A stretch of DNA of 64,000 bases from the NCBI GenBank assembly GCA_964602655.1, contig CAZRSF010000005.1:60229-124228 (forward strand), in the 5' to 3' direction. Positions 42,796-51,885 of this stretch are shown here, in pieces. A program made the translations under genes and the position numbers. The notes under the pieces are model-generated. The model ran no database searches. It worked only from the letters and a program-made list of their open reading frames with translations, and was not told where the DNA came from. This DNA is from Moduliflexus sp964602655 (GTDB taxonomy: Bacteria > Moduliflexota > Moduliflexia > Moduliflexales > Moduliflexaceae). How positions within the stretch are numbered: position 1 is the stretch's first letter; the number at the start of each line of letters is the position of its first letter.

Positions 42796-44256
42796 TTACA
42801 CCACGATCACTTTTTTCAGTTCATCAATCAGTTTTCTCGGACTTCCAGTCAAAATCGGCGTGCCCAAATCTTTCAGGCGCGACCGGAACCAGTCGTTGAC
42901 GCTGAAATAGCCGGAACTCGTCACCGATCCGACCGGAATGAAATGGACGCCGGAATCTTTCAGCGACTTGATATAATCGAACAAAACCTGATTGCTGCCG
43001 CCTTCGAAAAAGTCGGAAATCAGCGTCAGCACGGTCTTTTTCGGCTCTTGAATACGCTGCGCGGCCTCGACGAGGGCTTGATAAATCAGCGTGCCGCCGC
43101 CGAGCTGCGTCCGCAGCAACACCTCGAACGGGTCGTGAATGTACGGCGTCAAATCCAGCACCCGCGTATCGAAGGCGAGCAGATGCACGTCCACGTTCGG
43201 CAGCGAGGCGAAAATCGAGGCGAGAATCGTGCAGTTGACCATCGCGTCCACCATCGAGCCGGATTGATCCACGACGACGATCATCCGTGTCGGGACTTTT
43301 TTGCGGGCGGTCTGGCGATAATAGAGCCGGTCAACGTAGAGCCGCTTTTCTTTCGGATCCCAGTTGATCAGATTTTTCCAGAGCGTCCGTTTCAAATCGA
43401 GATTGCGGAAGACGCGCTTCGGCGGCACGGAGCGGTCAATTTTTCCGGCGGGCGATTGGAAGACTTGCAATCTGAGCGCGTCCGCGAGTTCGTCCACGAA
43501 CTGCCGGATCAGGCGTTTCGCGTTATCGAGCGCCACGCCCGACAGATTCGACTTGTCCCGCAGCAATTGCTCGACGAGCGCCATTGACGGCGTGAGCTGG
43601 CTGGCGAGTTTGTTATCTTGCAAGACTTCCCGCAGCGCCATGCGGTGAATCATCTCTTTTTCCATGTCGCGCAAACCGGCGCGAAGCTGCTCTTCGGAAA
43701 TGACGAAGCCGCTCCCCGTTCCAGCCCCCGCGCCCTGCGCCCCTTCGCCGTCACCGGGACGCAGCGGTTCACCTGTTCCGCCGGAGGCGTCTCCGGGCTG
43801 ACCTTGCTGACCCGCGCCGCCGCCTTTGCCGCGCAATGCGCCGGGCGCGAAACCGCACGCCTTTTCGAAAAAGCCGACATCTTTGATCCATTGCGAATAC
43901 TCCTGCGCCGAGACGACCGGCGATTGCGTATTCTGACCGAAGGCGTTCAGCATGAGTTTGGAAAACAAAAACGCCTGCCGTAACTGCTGTTCCGGCGTCA
44001 GCGTCGGCTCGATGTCCGCGAGCGTCGCAAGGTTCAACGACTGAAATTCCTGCGCCAATTCGGGATGCTGCTGCAACAGCGTTTCGATGCCGATGCGCGG
44101 ATGCAGCACGGCTTCCGGCAAATCCAGCGTGTGCGCCAATTCCGCCGCCATCGCGTCGAAATTCGGCGCGAATTCCCGCAGGCCGAACATGGCGGTCATC
44201 ATCCGCCAGTGAATCACCTGCCGATATTCTTGATAATGCGCCATTGTTTCTGGCAT
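42796..44256 (-). CDS. VWA-domain protein, YehP-like
   Basis: 486 residues from the ATG at 44256, preceded by GAAGAGG; the longer frame from a TTG at 44274 is less likely. The C-terminal VWA domain carries MIDAS 'VVDQSGSM' (about residue 325) with 'DTRVLDLTPY' and 'LGGGTLIYQAL'; the linker before it is Gly/Gln-rich and the N-terminal part is helical. VWA proteins pair with MoxR ATPases in metal-insertion or complex-assembly systems. The next gene downstream is the MoxR ATPase. Confidence 0.88.
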   Translation of the reverse strand: MPETMAHYQEYRQVIHWRMMTAMFGLREFAPNFDAMAAELAHTLDLPEAVLHPRIGIETLLQQHPELAQEFQSLNLATLADIEPTLTPEQQLRQAFLFSKLMLNAFGQNTQSPVVSAQEYSQWIKDVGFFEKACGFAPGALRGKGGGAGQQGQPGDASGGTGEPLRPGDGEGAQGAGAGTGSGFVISEEQLRAGLRDMEKEMIHRMALREVLQDNKLASQLTPSMALVEQLLRDKSNLSGVALDNAKRLIRQFVDELADALRLQVFQSPAGKIDRSVPPKRVFRNLDLKRTLWKNLINWDPKEKRLYVDRLYYRQTARKKVPTRMIVVVDQSGSMVDAMVNCTILASIFASLPNVDVHLLAFDTRVLDLTPYIHDPFEVLLRTQLGGGTLIYQALVEAAQRIQEPKKTVLTLISDFFEGGSNQVLFDYIKSLKDSGVHFIPVGSVTSSGYFSVNDWFRSRLKDLGTPILTGSPRKLIDELKKVIVV

Positions 44257-44276
44257 AGGTTCGATCCTCTTCAATC

Positions 44277-44347
44277 ACCACGAAACACACGAAATACACG
44301 AAAAAATATTGGGTTTTGTTTTTCGTGTGTTTCGTGTGTTTCGTGGT
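44277..44347. repeat. 71-nt inverted repeat of 'CACGAAACA' words (family K)
   Basis: Arms ACCACGAAACACACGAAA and complement around a 13-nt loop, between the VWA gene and the upstream gene. Related to the outer part of 33511-33634. Confidence 0.85.
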
Positions 44348-44353
44348 AAAAAA

Positions 44354-45748
44354 TTATTGCCCGCGCAGCAGGCGGCTGGCGCGTTCCTGCAAAATGGCGA
44401 TAGTGCTGGTTTTCGGCGGTTTTTTCAGGACGGCTGCCGCGTTTTCGCCGGAAAACATGATGACGTTTTTCTTTTTGACGGTCGCGGCGACGCCGAGCGG
44501 CTGGATTTCCCAGCGCTGCCGGTCGAAACGAAGCAGGCCGAACATCTGCGACGAATTCGCCGCGACTTCCGGCGTCAGTTCCGAAAAGGCGCAGATGCGC
44601 TGCGTCGCCACCGGCAAGCGGCCTGATGCGCCGAAATCGAGCCAGATCGTGCCATCTTCTTGCGCAAAGGTATAATCTTTCAGAAAAATCGGGACGGCGA
44701 TTTGCGCGGGGTGGCGGTCTGCCGGGAACATGACGCAGGTCGTCGGCGACGCGCTTACGCCGGGCGTGAACCATTCTTCGGCCTGTTTCAGCGGATTGAA
44801 TTTTTTTCCGGCGGCGGCCTGTCCGTTCCAAATCAGATCGCCGGTCGGCAAAAGCGGCATGTCGGTCAATTGCAACGTCTGATTTTTCGCCAACGCCTCG
44901 AACAGCGGCGCGGCGTCGCTGAACAGCAGCCACGTTTCATTGCCGATAATCGCGTCAACTTTGTACGACGAAAGCGTTGTTTTTACGAATCGAGCGCCCG
45001 CGTCATTCGTCAAGACGCCATACGCCATCAGGCTGATCATGTTGGCGTGGCGATGCAAATCTATTCCTAAACAGGCGAATTCGCCGGAGACCGTTTCGCC
45101 TGCCGGATCGGGAGGAATCGCGAGGGCGTTCGTCATCGCTCGCGACCACAAATCCGCCCAGCGCCTCACGGGAGCGGCATTGGCGTCGGCGAGCGGTACG
45201 CAATTCAGCAATTCATTGATGAAGCCGGTCAAGAGCGTCGAAAGGCGCAGAAGTTGCGGTTCGGCCTGAATCTGTTCCAATGTACGCAAAAACGGCAGCA
45301 GGTTGGCGCGTTCCAATTTCGCGAACCCGGCGAGCGCGATTTCCATGAGCCATTGCCGCGTGCTTTCGAGCCAGACCGCGACTTGCGGCGGCATTTCAGG
45401 CGAGGCGACGGCAGATAATACATTGTTTTCGAATGTCCGTCCTAATGCGTCGGCGCACTGCCGTTGCAGCGTGTCGTGCCACGTTCCCGACAACGCCGAG
45501 CGCACGGCGGCTAATACGGCGAAATGCCGCTCGACAAATTCATTGCGCAGCAAGGCGGGAACGCTGTGATCCAACGCCTCTTGCAGCGGCGTTCCGCGAA
45601 AAATGCGCTGTAGCGCGTTCAGCGTCGTTTCGTGCGAACTGTCGAACCGCGCAAAGCCGGAGAGAAAACATTGATCCAGCGCCGCGACTGCGTCCGCAAG
45701 TTCGGCGCAGCCTTCGGGAGGTGATTGTAAGGCAAGCAGCCATTCCAT
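44354..45748 (-). CDS. Large protein of the MoxR-VWA cluster, YehM-like position
   Basis: 464 residues, soluble, no recognised domain. Helical first half ('AVLAAVRSALSGTWHDTL'), mixed second half ('HANMISLMAYGVLTNDAGAR'). By position in a MoxR/VWA/SWIM set it corresponds to YehM of E. coli, although that protein is longer (about 760 residues), so this is either a shorter form or a different family. Same strand and operon as the VWA and AAA genes. Confidence 0.65.
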   Translation of the reverse strand: MEWLLALQSPPEGCAELADAVAALDQCFLSGFARFDSSHETTLNALQRIFRGTPLQEALDHSVPALLRNEFVERHFAVLAAVRSALSGTWHDTLQRQCADALGRTFENNVLSAVASPEMPPQVAVWLESTRQWLMEIALAGFAKLERANLLPFLRTLEQIQAEPQLLRLSTLLTGFINELLNCVPLADANAAPVRRWADLWSRAMTNALAIPPDPAGETVSGEFACLGIDLHRHANMISLMAYGVLTNDAGARFVKTTLSSYKVDAIIGNETWLLFSDAAPLFEALAKNQTLQLTDMPLLPTGDLIWNGQAAAGKKFNPLKQAEEWFTPGVSASPTTCVMFPADRHPAQIAVPIFLKDYTFAQEDGTIWLDFGASGRLPVATQRICAFSELTPEVAANSSQMFGLLRFDRQRWEIQPLGVAATVKKKNVIMFSGENAAAVLKKPPKTSTIAILQERASRLLRGQ

Positions 45749-46003
45749 AATGAGTTATGCGAGAGCGCTTCATGCGAGTGCGAACATGAAACTTCCGGCC
45801 AGAAAAGAATATGTTCAAAAAAATTCTCTTTTTCTATAAGATTCGTGTCAAACATACTCAGAGAACGCATGACATGTCAAATTTTTTCGCGTAACAGAAG
45901 AATATTCCAGCGCAAACAGCACCGCGTGGAAATTATCTTGACATTCCATGCGGGTTTTTGGCAACTTTTTCCGTAATTTTCACCTCAACGCATAAGGAGC
46001 GAT

Positions 46004-46444
46004 ATGCAGTTACTTTTCATAAATTGCCAACAGTTATTGGAAGAAAAACTCGTGCATCTCTCATCAAGCGAAGCCGTCATCGCGATTTTTCTCAAGCAGA
46101 ATCACGCCCTGTTAGGCGCATTAATCCAACTCCTGAAAATCAATCTTGCCGACGTGTTGTTAGGGCGGGCCTCAACCGACAACGCCGATGTCATGCTGCT
46201 CACCTTCTCCAACGTAGAGAAGGCCAAAGACATGTTTTGCGCGATTCCGGTTCACATCGAATTGGAACGGCAGCAAACCGCTTTACATGCTCAACTCTGG
46301 CACGGCGGCGTCAAGCAGGCCGAAACCTCGTGCGCGGCGCAGCCGAAAGAATCAGATATTACTCCACAAACCACATCATCTCTGGAATGGGATGTCTGGA
46401 CGCCGACAATTCCAGATAGCGCAGATATGTCAAAAACCGACTGA
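46004..46444 (+). CDS. Small protein of unknown function
   Basis: 146 residues, start preceded by AAGGAG at the right distance. N-terminal helices ('ALLGALIQLLKINLADVLL') then a soluble domain ('ADVMLLTFSNVEKAKDMFCA'). Its last 29 codons overlap the tail of the SWIM-like gene on the other strand. No family recognised; the ribosome site and the composition support it as real. Confidence 0.55.
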   Translation: MQLLFINCQQLLEEKLVHLSSSEAVIAIFLKQNHALLGALIQLLKINLADVLLGRASTDNADVMLLTFSNVEKAKDMFCAIPVHIELERQQTALHAQLWHGGVKQAETSCAAQPKESDITPQTTSSLEWDVWTPTIPDSADMSKTD

Positions 46445-46835
46445 AGACTTCATTGGCCGGTTCTTTTTTGGGCGTACCGTTCAGATGTTGAATGAGTCCC
46501 CAGGCGGCTGTGACCTGACTGACATCAATCGGAATTTTTAAAAACCGCCCGACCCGCGCCGCGCCGTATTGCGCCATTGCTTCCTCCAACATTTCTTGAA
46601 TATGCGAACAAGGCCGCCCGCCAAGCCCTCCGCAGGGGCGATTATTATTCGTGCTGCAATAGAAATCGCCCGTGCCTGCTTCGATAAACGCCACATACAC
46701 CCGGTTAATATCCGATCCGCTCGACACGACGCCCTGTATGCGACCATTGAACAGTTCCACGAATGGCACTTTTTTGACATTTCGCTTTTGCGGCAGTTCC
46801 TCTGGCTTATACGGCCAAAACGATGATTGCAGCAT
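46359..46835 (-). CDS. SWIM-like zinc-finger protein of the MoxR-VWA cluster
   Basis: 158 residues from the ATG at 46835, chosen for a perfect AGGAGG before it. Cys60, Cys68, Cys76 and His78 with 'CSHIQEMLEEAM' form a C...C...C-x-H zinc pattern typical of SWIM domains, which are the fourth component (YehQ-like) of MoxR-VWA gene sets. The region before it is beta-rich ('FVELFNGRIQGVVSSGS'). The spacing of the first two cysteines differs from the canonical CxC, so this is SWIM-like rather than certain. It lies upstream of the rest of the cluster on the same strand, with an opposite-strand gene in between. Confidence 0.65.
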   Translation of the reverse strand: MLQSSFWPYKPEELPQKRNVKKVPFVELFNGRIQGVVSSGSDINRVYVAFIEAGTGDFYCSTNNNRPCGGLGGRPCSHIQEMLEEAMAQYGAARVGRFLKIPIDVSQVTAAWGLIQHLNGTPKKEPANEVFSRFLTYLRYLELSASRHPIPEMMWFVE

Positions 46836-46914
46836 GTCAGCCTCCTGATGATTCTTGAAAGAAAAAGGTTGCAAAAATTCTGAGCGAGATTATGGCTGTT
46901 TTATACGCGACAGC

Positions 46915-46947
46915 AGACCTCACAGGTTTTCGAAACCTGTGAGGTCT
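46915..46947. repeat. 33-nt palindrome 'CCTCACAGG' family (C1)
   Basis: Perfect 15-nt arms around TCG. A second member of the family is at 58926-58954. Confidence 0.9.
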
Positions 46948-47008
46948 AATAAATATTGCAAATCGCGGAACTCTTTGTCAAGCGATTTTCTTTCGAAGGA
47001 TAGATACC

Positions 47009-47725
47009 ATGAAAACCATCGGCATTCTTGGCGGAATGAGCAGTCAATCCACCATCCCGTATTACCGTCTGATCAACGAAGGCGTCAATCATATCTTAGG
47101 CGGGCATCACGCGCCTGAAATGCTGATCTACAGCGTCAATTTCCACTATATCGAAACGTTTTTGCGGCACGGGCAATGGGACGAGGCGGCGGCGTATCTC
47201 TCGGAAAAAGCGGTAAAATTGGAGACCGCGGGCGCGGATTTTCTGCTGCTTGCCACCAATACCATGCACCGCGTCGCGCCGCAGATCGAACAGGCGGTTT
47301 CGATCCCGCTGATTCATATTGTGGATGTCACGGCAGAGGCGATTCTGAAACAGGGACTCAAAACCGTCGGCATTTTAGGGACGAAACCGACAATGGAAGC
47401 GGAGTTTTATACGGCGCGTTTTCGCGATAAATTCGGCATCACGCCGCTTGTGCCATCTCCTGAAGAACGCCAGCGCGTTCATGATATTATTTTCGACGAG
47501 TTGTGCCGCAATGTCGTCACCGACACCTCGCGCCGGGATTATCTCGCCATCATGCGGAATTTAACGGCACGCGGCGCGGAGGGAATTGTTTTAGGCTGCA
47601 CGGAAATCGGCATGTTGATAACCACCGAAGACTTTCCCGATGCGTCGTTATTCGATACCACGATTTTACATACGCAAAAAGCAGTGAACCTCAATTTGGA
47701 GCGCGAGCCGCTGCCGTCGAAATAA
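47009..47725 (+). CDS. Amino-acid racemase family protein (YgeA-like) lacking one catalytic Cys
   Basis: 238 residues, close to the YgeA/RacX broad-specificity racemase group: 'MKTIGILGGMSSQSTIPYYR', 'GADFLLLATNTMHRV', 'EGIVLGCTEIGMLI'. Racemases of this family use two cysteines. The second (in GCTE) is present; the first, Cys in 'CTNTMHKV' of YgeA, is Ala82 here. The fold is otherwise intact, so binding may remain but normal two-base racemisation should fail. AAGGATAGATACC precedes the ATG. A small membrane-protein gene follows after 12 bp. Confidence 0.9.
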   Translation: MKTIGILGGMSSQSTIPYYRLINEGVNHILGGHHAPEMLIYSVNFHYIETFLRHGQWDEAAAYLSEKAVKLETAGADFLLLATNTMHRVAPQIEQAVSIPLIHIVDVTAEAILKQGLKTVGILGTKPTMEAEFYTARFRDKFGITPLVPSPEERQRVHDIIFDELCRNVVTDTSRRDYLAIMRNLTARGAEGIVLGCTEIGMLITTEDFPDASLFDTTILHTQKAVNLNLEREPLPSK

Positions 47726-47737
47726 GAGGAGGATGCC

Positions 47738-47920
47738 ATGAAATCACGCCAATCGCGAAACGAACTTCCGCCCAAAGACTCCATTTTTGCCAGCCTTCCT
47801 GGGACAGTGTGTTTTATTCTCATTAACGTCGGCGTTATCGGAGTTATGGCGTTCAAATCCTTTACGGCGGCGGTACTCGGTGCGATCGGGGTCGCTGTCA
47901 TCTGGTTGCTTTACTGGTAA
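47738..47920 (+). CDS. Small one- or two-helix membrane protein
   Basis: 60 residues: polar N-terminus, then a long hydrophobic segment 'TVCFILINVGVIGVMAF' and a second one to the end 'AVLGAIGVAVIWLLYW'. GAGGAGG precedes the ATG. Directly follows the racemase-like gene, so probably translated with it. Unknown function. Confidence 0.65.
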   Translation: MKSRQSRNELPPKDSIFASLPGTVCFILINVGVIGVMAFKSFTAAVLGAIGVAVIWLLYW

Positions 47921-47992
47921 ATATCGGCATTACCGCCGTTCGCATGAAGAGCGATTGTCAACAATTTTTTTACCTTCAACAGGAATACACGT

Positions 47993-49285
47993 ATGTCAAG
48001 CACTATCGCAACGCCGCAGGCAGAGATCATTCGTCAGGAAACCATTCGTTATCAGGCGCTTTTGAGCCGAGACGCGGAGACGACGGAGCGCGCGATTCCG
48101 ATCCATCTCACGTTAGGAAAATTGTACGAACGCGCCGGCGATAAAAACGCGGCGATTCAGGAATTCGCGAACGTCGCGTTATATTATGCGGATCGCGGTC
48201 AATTCGTCAAAGCGATGGCTGCGGCGCAGATGATCGTGAAAGTTGACCCGGAGAACGAAGAAATTCTCGACCGGCTGCGCGAACTCTATTTCATGCGCCG
48301 CGCGGTCTCCGACGATCAATTGGCCGATTACCAGGAATCTGTCAGCCGCATTGACGCCTTACAGGGCGAGCAGGACATTGTCGAAGACGCGCCGCGCCAT
48401 GAGGAAGCGCAGGAGATTTCCGATGTGGTGCAATTACTGAAACAGGTGCCGCTGTTCGCGAAAGTTTCGGTGTCGGAACTGCGCGGCATTCACCAGAATT
48501 CCACTCTGCGGACGTATGCGGCGAACGAGACCATTCTGGCGAATGGCAATGTGCAGCGGTCGCTGTTCGTGATTTTACAAGGGAGCGTCAAGATTTTCGG
48601 CAAAGATAAAGATCGTCGCCCCATATACTTAGCGACGTTGGAAACCGGCAATTCGTTCGGCGAATTTGCCCTGTTCGGCAAAGTTGACCCGAATCTGTCG
48701 GTGGTGGCGGAACGCCCCAGCGCGTTATTGGAAATTTCCAAAGACATGGTGTTGAAACTTGCCAAAACGCGCCCCGCAGTCACGCAATTTCTGAAAGACC
48801 TCTTCAAACAGCGGATTTTGGATACGGCGTTGGCGCGCGTGCCGTTATTCAGCCAGCTTGCGCCGCAGGATCGCAAAGCGATTGTCGCCCGGTTTACGGG
48901 GGTCAAAGCGAAAAAAGGCGTCACCATTATGCGGGAAGGGGCTGTCGGCGATTGTATGTATTTTCTGGTCTCCGGCAAGGTCGGCGTGTTCACGTCGCTG
49001 ATTGATGCCGATGAAAACGGAAATGTCGAACTTCCTGATGAGCCGCTCCTATTAGCGACGTTGAAAAGCGGTGATTTTTTCGGTGAACAGGCGATTGTGA
49101 ACGAAGAGCCGCGTTCGGCGACGGTCATGGCATTAGAAGATGTCGGCTTACTGCGGCTGTACAGAAGTGACTTGAAGGATGTCATCCAGCAGCATCCCTG
49201 GATCGAATCCGCGCTTCAGATCGAAGCCTATGAGAACCGGCTCAAAAAAAATATGACAATTCTCAACAACCTCGTGCCGAAATAG
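47993..49285 (+). CDS. Protein with two cyclic-nucleotide-binding domains
   Basis: 430 residues. N-terminal TPR-like helices (about 20-90; 'LGKLYERAGDKNAAIQEF'), a linker, then two Crp-type cNMP-binding barrels: about 150-265 ('SVKIFGKDKDRRPIYLATLE', 'GNSFGEFALFG') and about 280-410 ('KVGVFTSLIDADENGNVELP', 'GDFFGEQAIVNEEPRSATVM'). The phosphate-cassette Arg appears in the second ('EEPRSATV') but not in the first, so only the second looks ligand competent. There is no DNA-binding or kinase domain, so it is probably a regulatory or scaffold protein. Confidence 0.85.
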   Translation: MSSTIATPQAEIIRQETIRYQALLSRDAETTERAIPIHLTLGKLYERAGDKNAAIQEFANVALYYADRGQFVKAMAAAQMIVKVDPENEEILDRLRELYFMRRAVSDDQLADYQESVSRIDALQGEQDIVEDAPRHEEAQEISDVVQLLKQVPLFAKVSVSELRGIHQNSTLRTYAANETILANGNVQRSLFVILQGSVKIFGKDKDRRPIYLATLETGNSFGEFALFGKVDPNLSVVAERPSALLEISKDMVLKLAKTRPAVTQFLKDLFKQRILDTALARVPLFSQLAPQDRKAIVARFTGVKAKKGVTIMREGAVGDCMYFLVSGKVGVFTSLIDADENGNVELPDEPLLLATLKSGDFFGEQAIVNEEPRSATVMALEDVGLLRLYRSDLKDVIQQHPWIESALQIEAYENRLKKNMTILNNLVPK

Positions 49286-49401
49286 CGGGTGTTTGAACCA
49301 TGTGCTTGACATATCTGCCGTGAAAGCATATATTGATATTGTAAAACAATGAGATGAATGGAATCGTTCTTATAAACAACATAATAAAAAAAGAGGCCAG
49401 T

Positions 49402-49623
49402 ATGCAGACGATTACACTTCCTGAGTTGAACCTGAAATTGCGACAGTTACCCGGCGAGAAGTTAGCGGTTGTCGCCGATTTTGTTTCCTATTTGCTCGAA
49501 CGCGCAACCTATCGAAAGAATGAACCATTTTCAGAGGCATGGCAGACCATGCTGGCCTCTGAAGCAACGCTTCGCCACGACTGGGAAAGGCCGGAGGAGG
49601 AGCAGGCGTGGGCAAATTTATAA
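49402..49623 (+). CDS. Putative antitoxin of a MazF-type pair
   Basis: 73 residues from the ATG at 49402, which has AGAGG upstream; the frame runs further up without support. 'LPGEKLAVVADFVSYLLERA' resembles DUF2281-like antitoxins. Its last codons overlap the toxin gene by 16 bp. Confidence 0.7.
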   Translation: MQTITLPELNLKLRQLPGEKLAVVADFVSYLLERATYRKNEPFSEAWQTMLASEATLRHDWERPEEEQAWANL

Positions 49624-49940
49624 AAGGCGATATTGTCGTTGTTCCATTTCCGTTCTCCGATTTGACGGATCAGAAAAAACGCCCGGCATTAGTATTGGCA
49701 ACCATGCTCGGCGATGATGTAATTTTATGTCAGATCACCAGCAAAGCCGTTTCAGATGCGTATGCGCTGCTGATTTCCGATGCGGATATTGCACAAGGCT
49801 CACTGCAACAAGAAAGCAATATTCGCCCGAATCGTCTGTTCACGGCTGATTCGAAAATTATTCTGCGACGAGTCGGCGTGTTAGCTCCGCAGAAACTCCA
49901 ACATGTGCTTGAAACGGTGATTCGCATTTTTACCGCATGA
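49608..49940 (+). CDS. PemK/MazF-type toxin
   Basis: 110 residues from a GTG at 49608 after GGAGGAGGAGC. 'GDIVVVPFPFSDLTDQKKRP' and 'ALVLATMLGDDVILCQIT' are the MazF fold core; 'FTADSKIILRRVGVL' is the conserved third strand. MazF toxins are sequence-specific mRNA interferases. With the overlapping upstream gene it forms a type II toxin-antitoxin pair. Confidence 0.88.
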   Translation: MGKFIKGDIVVVPFPFSDLTDQKKRPALVLATMLGDDVILCQITSKAVSDAYALLISDADIAQGSLQQESNIRPNRLFTADSKIILRRVGVLAPQKLQHVLETVIRIFTA

Positions 49941-50037
49941 TGTGTGGAATGCCCTGATGTGGCGTTGCCACGCAGGGCGCGTGGCAACGCGGAATTTCTT
50001 GCGTTGCGATATGAAGAAAGAAGTGAACAATCCTGTT

Positions 50038-51753
50038 TTATTGCCGACGCATCAGGCGTTCGGGATACCATTCCTGGAATTTCGAGGTAAAGATAAACAT
50101 CGGAATAAGGAGCAGTTGAATGCCTATCGTGAACCAGAGCGGCGAACCGTATCCGGCGATGCGAATCAGGTGGAGAACAGCGGCGACAAGATAATACCCG
50201 CCCCAGGCAGCAGTGATGATTTGATTCGTAATGAGAAATGACGGTTGTTTCCAGATGACCTGCGGAAACAGGTAACGCGAATATTCGGCGGTCAGCGAAA
50301 AGCGTTTGACGACTGACGCAAACCAGAGTCCGCCAAGAAAAATATAATCTACTACCAGACAATATTCTTTCCAGAACGTCCATCCGAATGCCGCAATTCC
50401 AGCGCTGACCAGCAGGTATGCGGCGCTTCCGGCCTCGAACAGCGTCACGACATTCGTGGCGGCATGATACCCGACCAAAATGAGCGCAGCGACAGCGGCA
50501 AGCGCATACGATACGATAGCAGGCGCGAAGCCGTCGAGCACCCAGTGCAGCATCCAGGGAACAAAGGCAAGTGTCATCCATGTCATTGCCGGAAGCTTGA
50601 GCGGGCCGCGATGATCTGGAATAGCTTTTTTCGAAACAGCGTGATTCGTTTCAGCCACATCTTCAGCAGCCGGTTGTTTCTCCTGACCGAACAGCCGATC
50701 CAATTTCAGCAACAAGCCCATATCCCCTTCGGTGCGGTACAGTCCATCCATCAGCGCCTTCTGACCGTCGAGCGTTCCGGCGGAAATATCGCCCCAGACT
50801 TTCGCTGGTGTAAAAATTGTCATCGTCGGCTCAGGATGCGCCCCGGCGTAAGCTTTACAGCCATTTTCGCTGATCAGTAGATGATATACGTCCCCCTCGA
50901 AATCGAATTGCAGCACCCCCGCATAGCCGGGAATCGCCTTCGAATCGTATTGCATTGCCATGCCCGCCAAAAACGTCGCCATGCCGCCATCGCGGACAGT
51001 CAATTCTTTGCCTCCAGCAGTTTTAATCGGGGGTAAATTGGTCGGGGTTTTCGCAATCAGCGCCGTCCAATAATCATTGGCGATGCGCCGAAACTGTTCG
51101 ACTTTTTGCGGCGGCCATGTTGTCAAGTCGCGAATCTGCTGCGCAGTAGTTTCCTGCATCTTGCCTTGCGTGGCGACTTCGTATCCGGCCTGTTCGATCT
51201 GGCGGTACAATTCCGTATAGCTGCTTTGCGCGTCATCGCGGCTCATCGGCTCTGATCCGCCAATCAACAGATGGCCGCAATAGCTCTCTGTCATTTTTTT
51301 ACACATTGTCACGACGGCGTCAAAGTGCGATTGTTCGGGAAAACCAGCCACACAGATCACAAACAGCGAATTCTTCGCCACACCATCGCGGGAAGGATGG
51401 GTCGTGATGCCATCCTGCTCTACGAGAAACGGTTCGTACCTCGGAATCTGGCGGTCTAAAAAATCTTTGACCGCTCCCGGCACGCTATATACATAAAGCG
51501 GCGTGGCAAGCACAACGAGGTCAGCGTTCATTTTCGGCAGCAGCGCATCCATATCATCACGATGGACGCACTTGCCCGGCGTTTTCGTCCAACAGGTGAA
51601 ACAACCGATACAGTGGGAAATCTTCTGATTTTTCAAAATGATTTCCTCGATTTCAGCGCCACCTCGCCGCAGCCCGGCGGCGAATTGCTGCGCAATGCGA
51701 GATGAGGCGCCTTTCGCGCCTCGCGGACTTCCGAACACTATTGTGGCTTTCAT
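50038..51753 (-). CDS. Flavodoxin-type oxidoreductase / SCP2-like / membrane fusion protein
   Basis: 571 residues. Residues 1-200 form a flavodoxin-like NAD(P)H oxidoreductase domain: 'ATIVFGSPRGAKGASSRIAQ', 'CIGCFTCWTKTPGKC' (three Cys), 'VVLATPLYVYSVPG'. Residues about 240-360 look like an SCP2 sterol-carrier domain ('GVLQFDFEGDVYHLLI', 'TMTIFTPAKVWGDISAG'). Residues about 385-560 contain five or six membrane helices. The fusion suggests flavin-dependent reduction of a hydrophobic substrate delivered at the membrane. The membrane part does not match a family I know. Confidence 0.82.
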   Translation of the reverse strand: MKATIVFGSPRGAKGASSRIAQQFAAGLRRGGAEIEEIILKNQKISHCIGCFTCWTKTPGKCVHRDDMDALLPKMNADLVVLATPLYVYSVPGAVKDFLDRQIPRYEPFLVEQDGITTHPSRDGVAKNSLFVICVAGFPEQSHFDAVVTMCKKMTESYCGHLLIGGSEPMSRDDAQSSYTELYRQIEQAGYEVATQGKMQETTAQQIRDLTTWPPQKVEQFRRIANDYWTALIAKTPTNLPPIKTAGGKELTVRDGGMATFLAGMAMQYDSKAIPGYAGVLQFDFEGDVYHLLISENGCKAYAGAHPEPTMTIFTPAKVWGDISAGTLDGQKALMDGLYRTEGDMGLLLKLDRLFGQEKQPAAEDVAETNHAVSKKAIPDHRGPLKLPAMTWMTLAFVPWMLHWVLDGFAPAIVSYALAAVAALILVGYHAATNVVTLFEAGSAAYLLVSAGIAAFGWTFWKEYCLVVDYIFLGGLWFASVVKRFSLTAEYSRYLFPQVIWKQPSFLITNQIITAAWGGYYLVAAVLHLIRIAGYGSPLWFTIGIQLLLIPMFIFTSKFQEWYPERLMRRQ

Positions 51754-51789
51754 GCGGTTTCCCCCTGATGTTTGGGAGTGCCAGTGGTA

Positions 51790-51885
51790 AATACGATCAT
51801 ATTTGCCACATGACGGTAAAGACGCCCCGGCGGGGCGTTTCTACGGGAATATACGATATATTTAAATACAATTGGTATTATTTCA
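51790..51885. repeat. Family G2 element, inverted copy of 20413-20495
   Basis: Contains GACGCCCCGGCGGGGCGTT (51821-51839) and ends ACAATTGGTATT, the reverse of the G1 end. It overlaps the last codons of the DUF2141 gene by a few bases. Confidence 0.65.

Noticed and set aside
42670..43587. Plus-strand open frame opposite the VWA gene
   Set aside because: The VWA protein with MIDAS on the other strand is clear; this product is a mirror reading, starting inside repeat D4.
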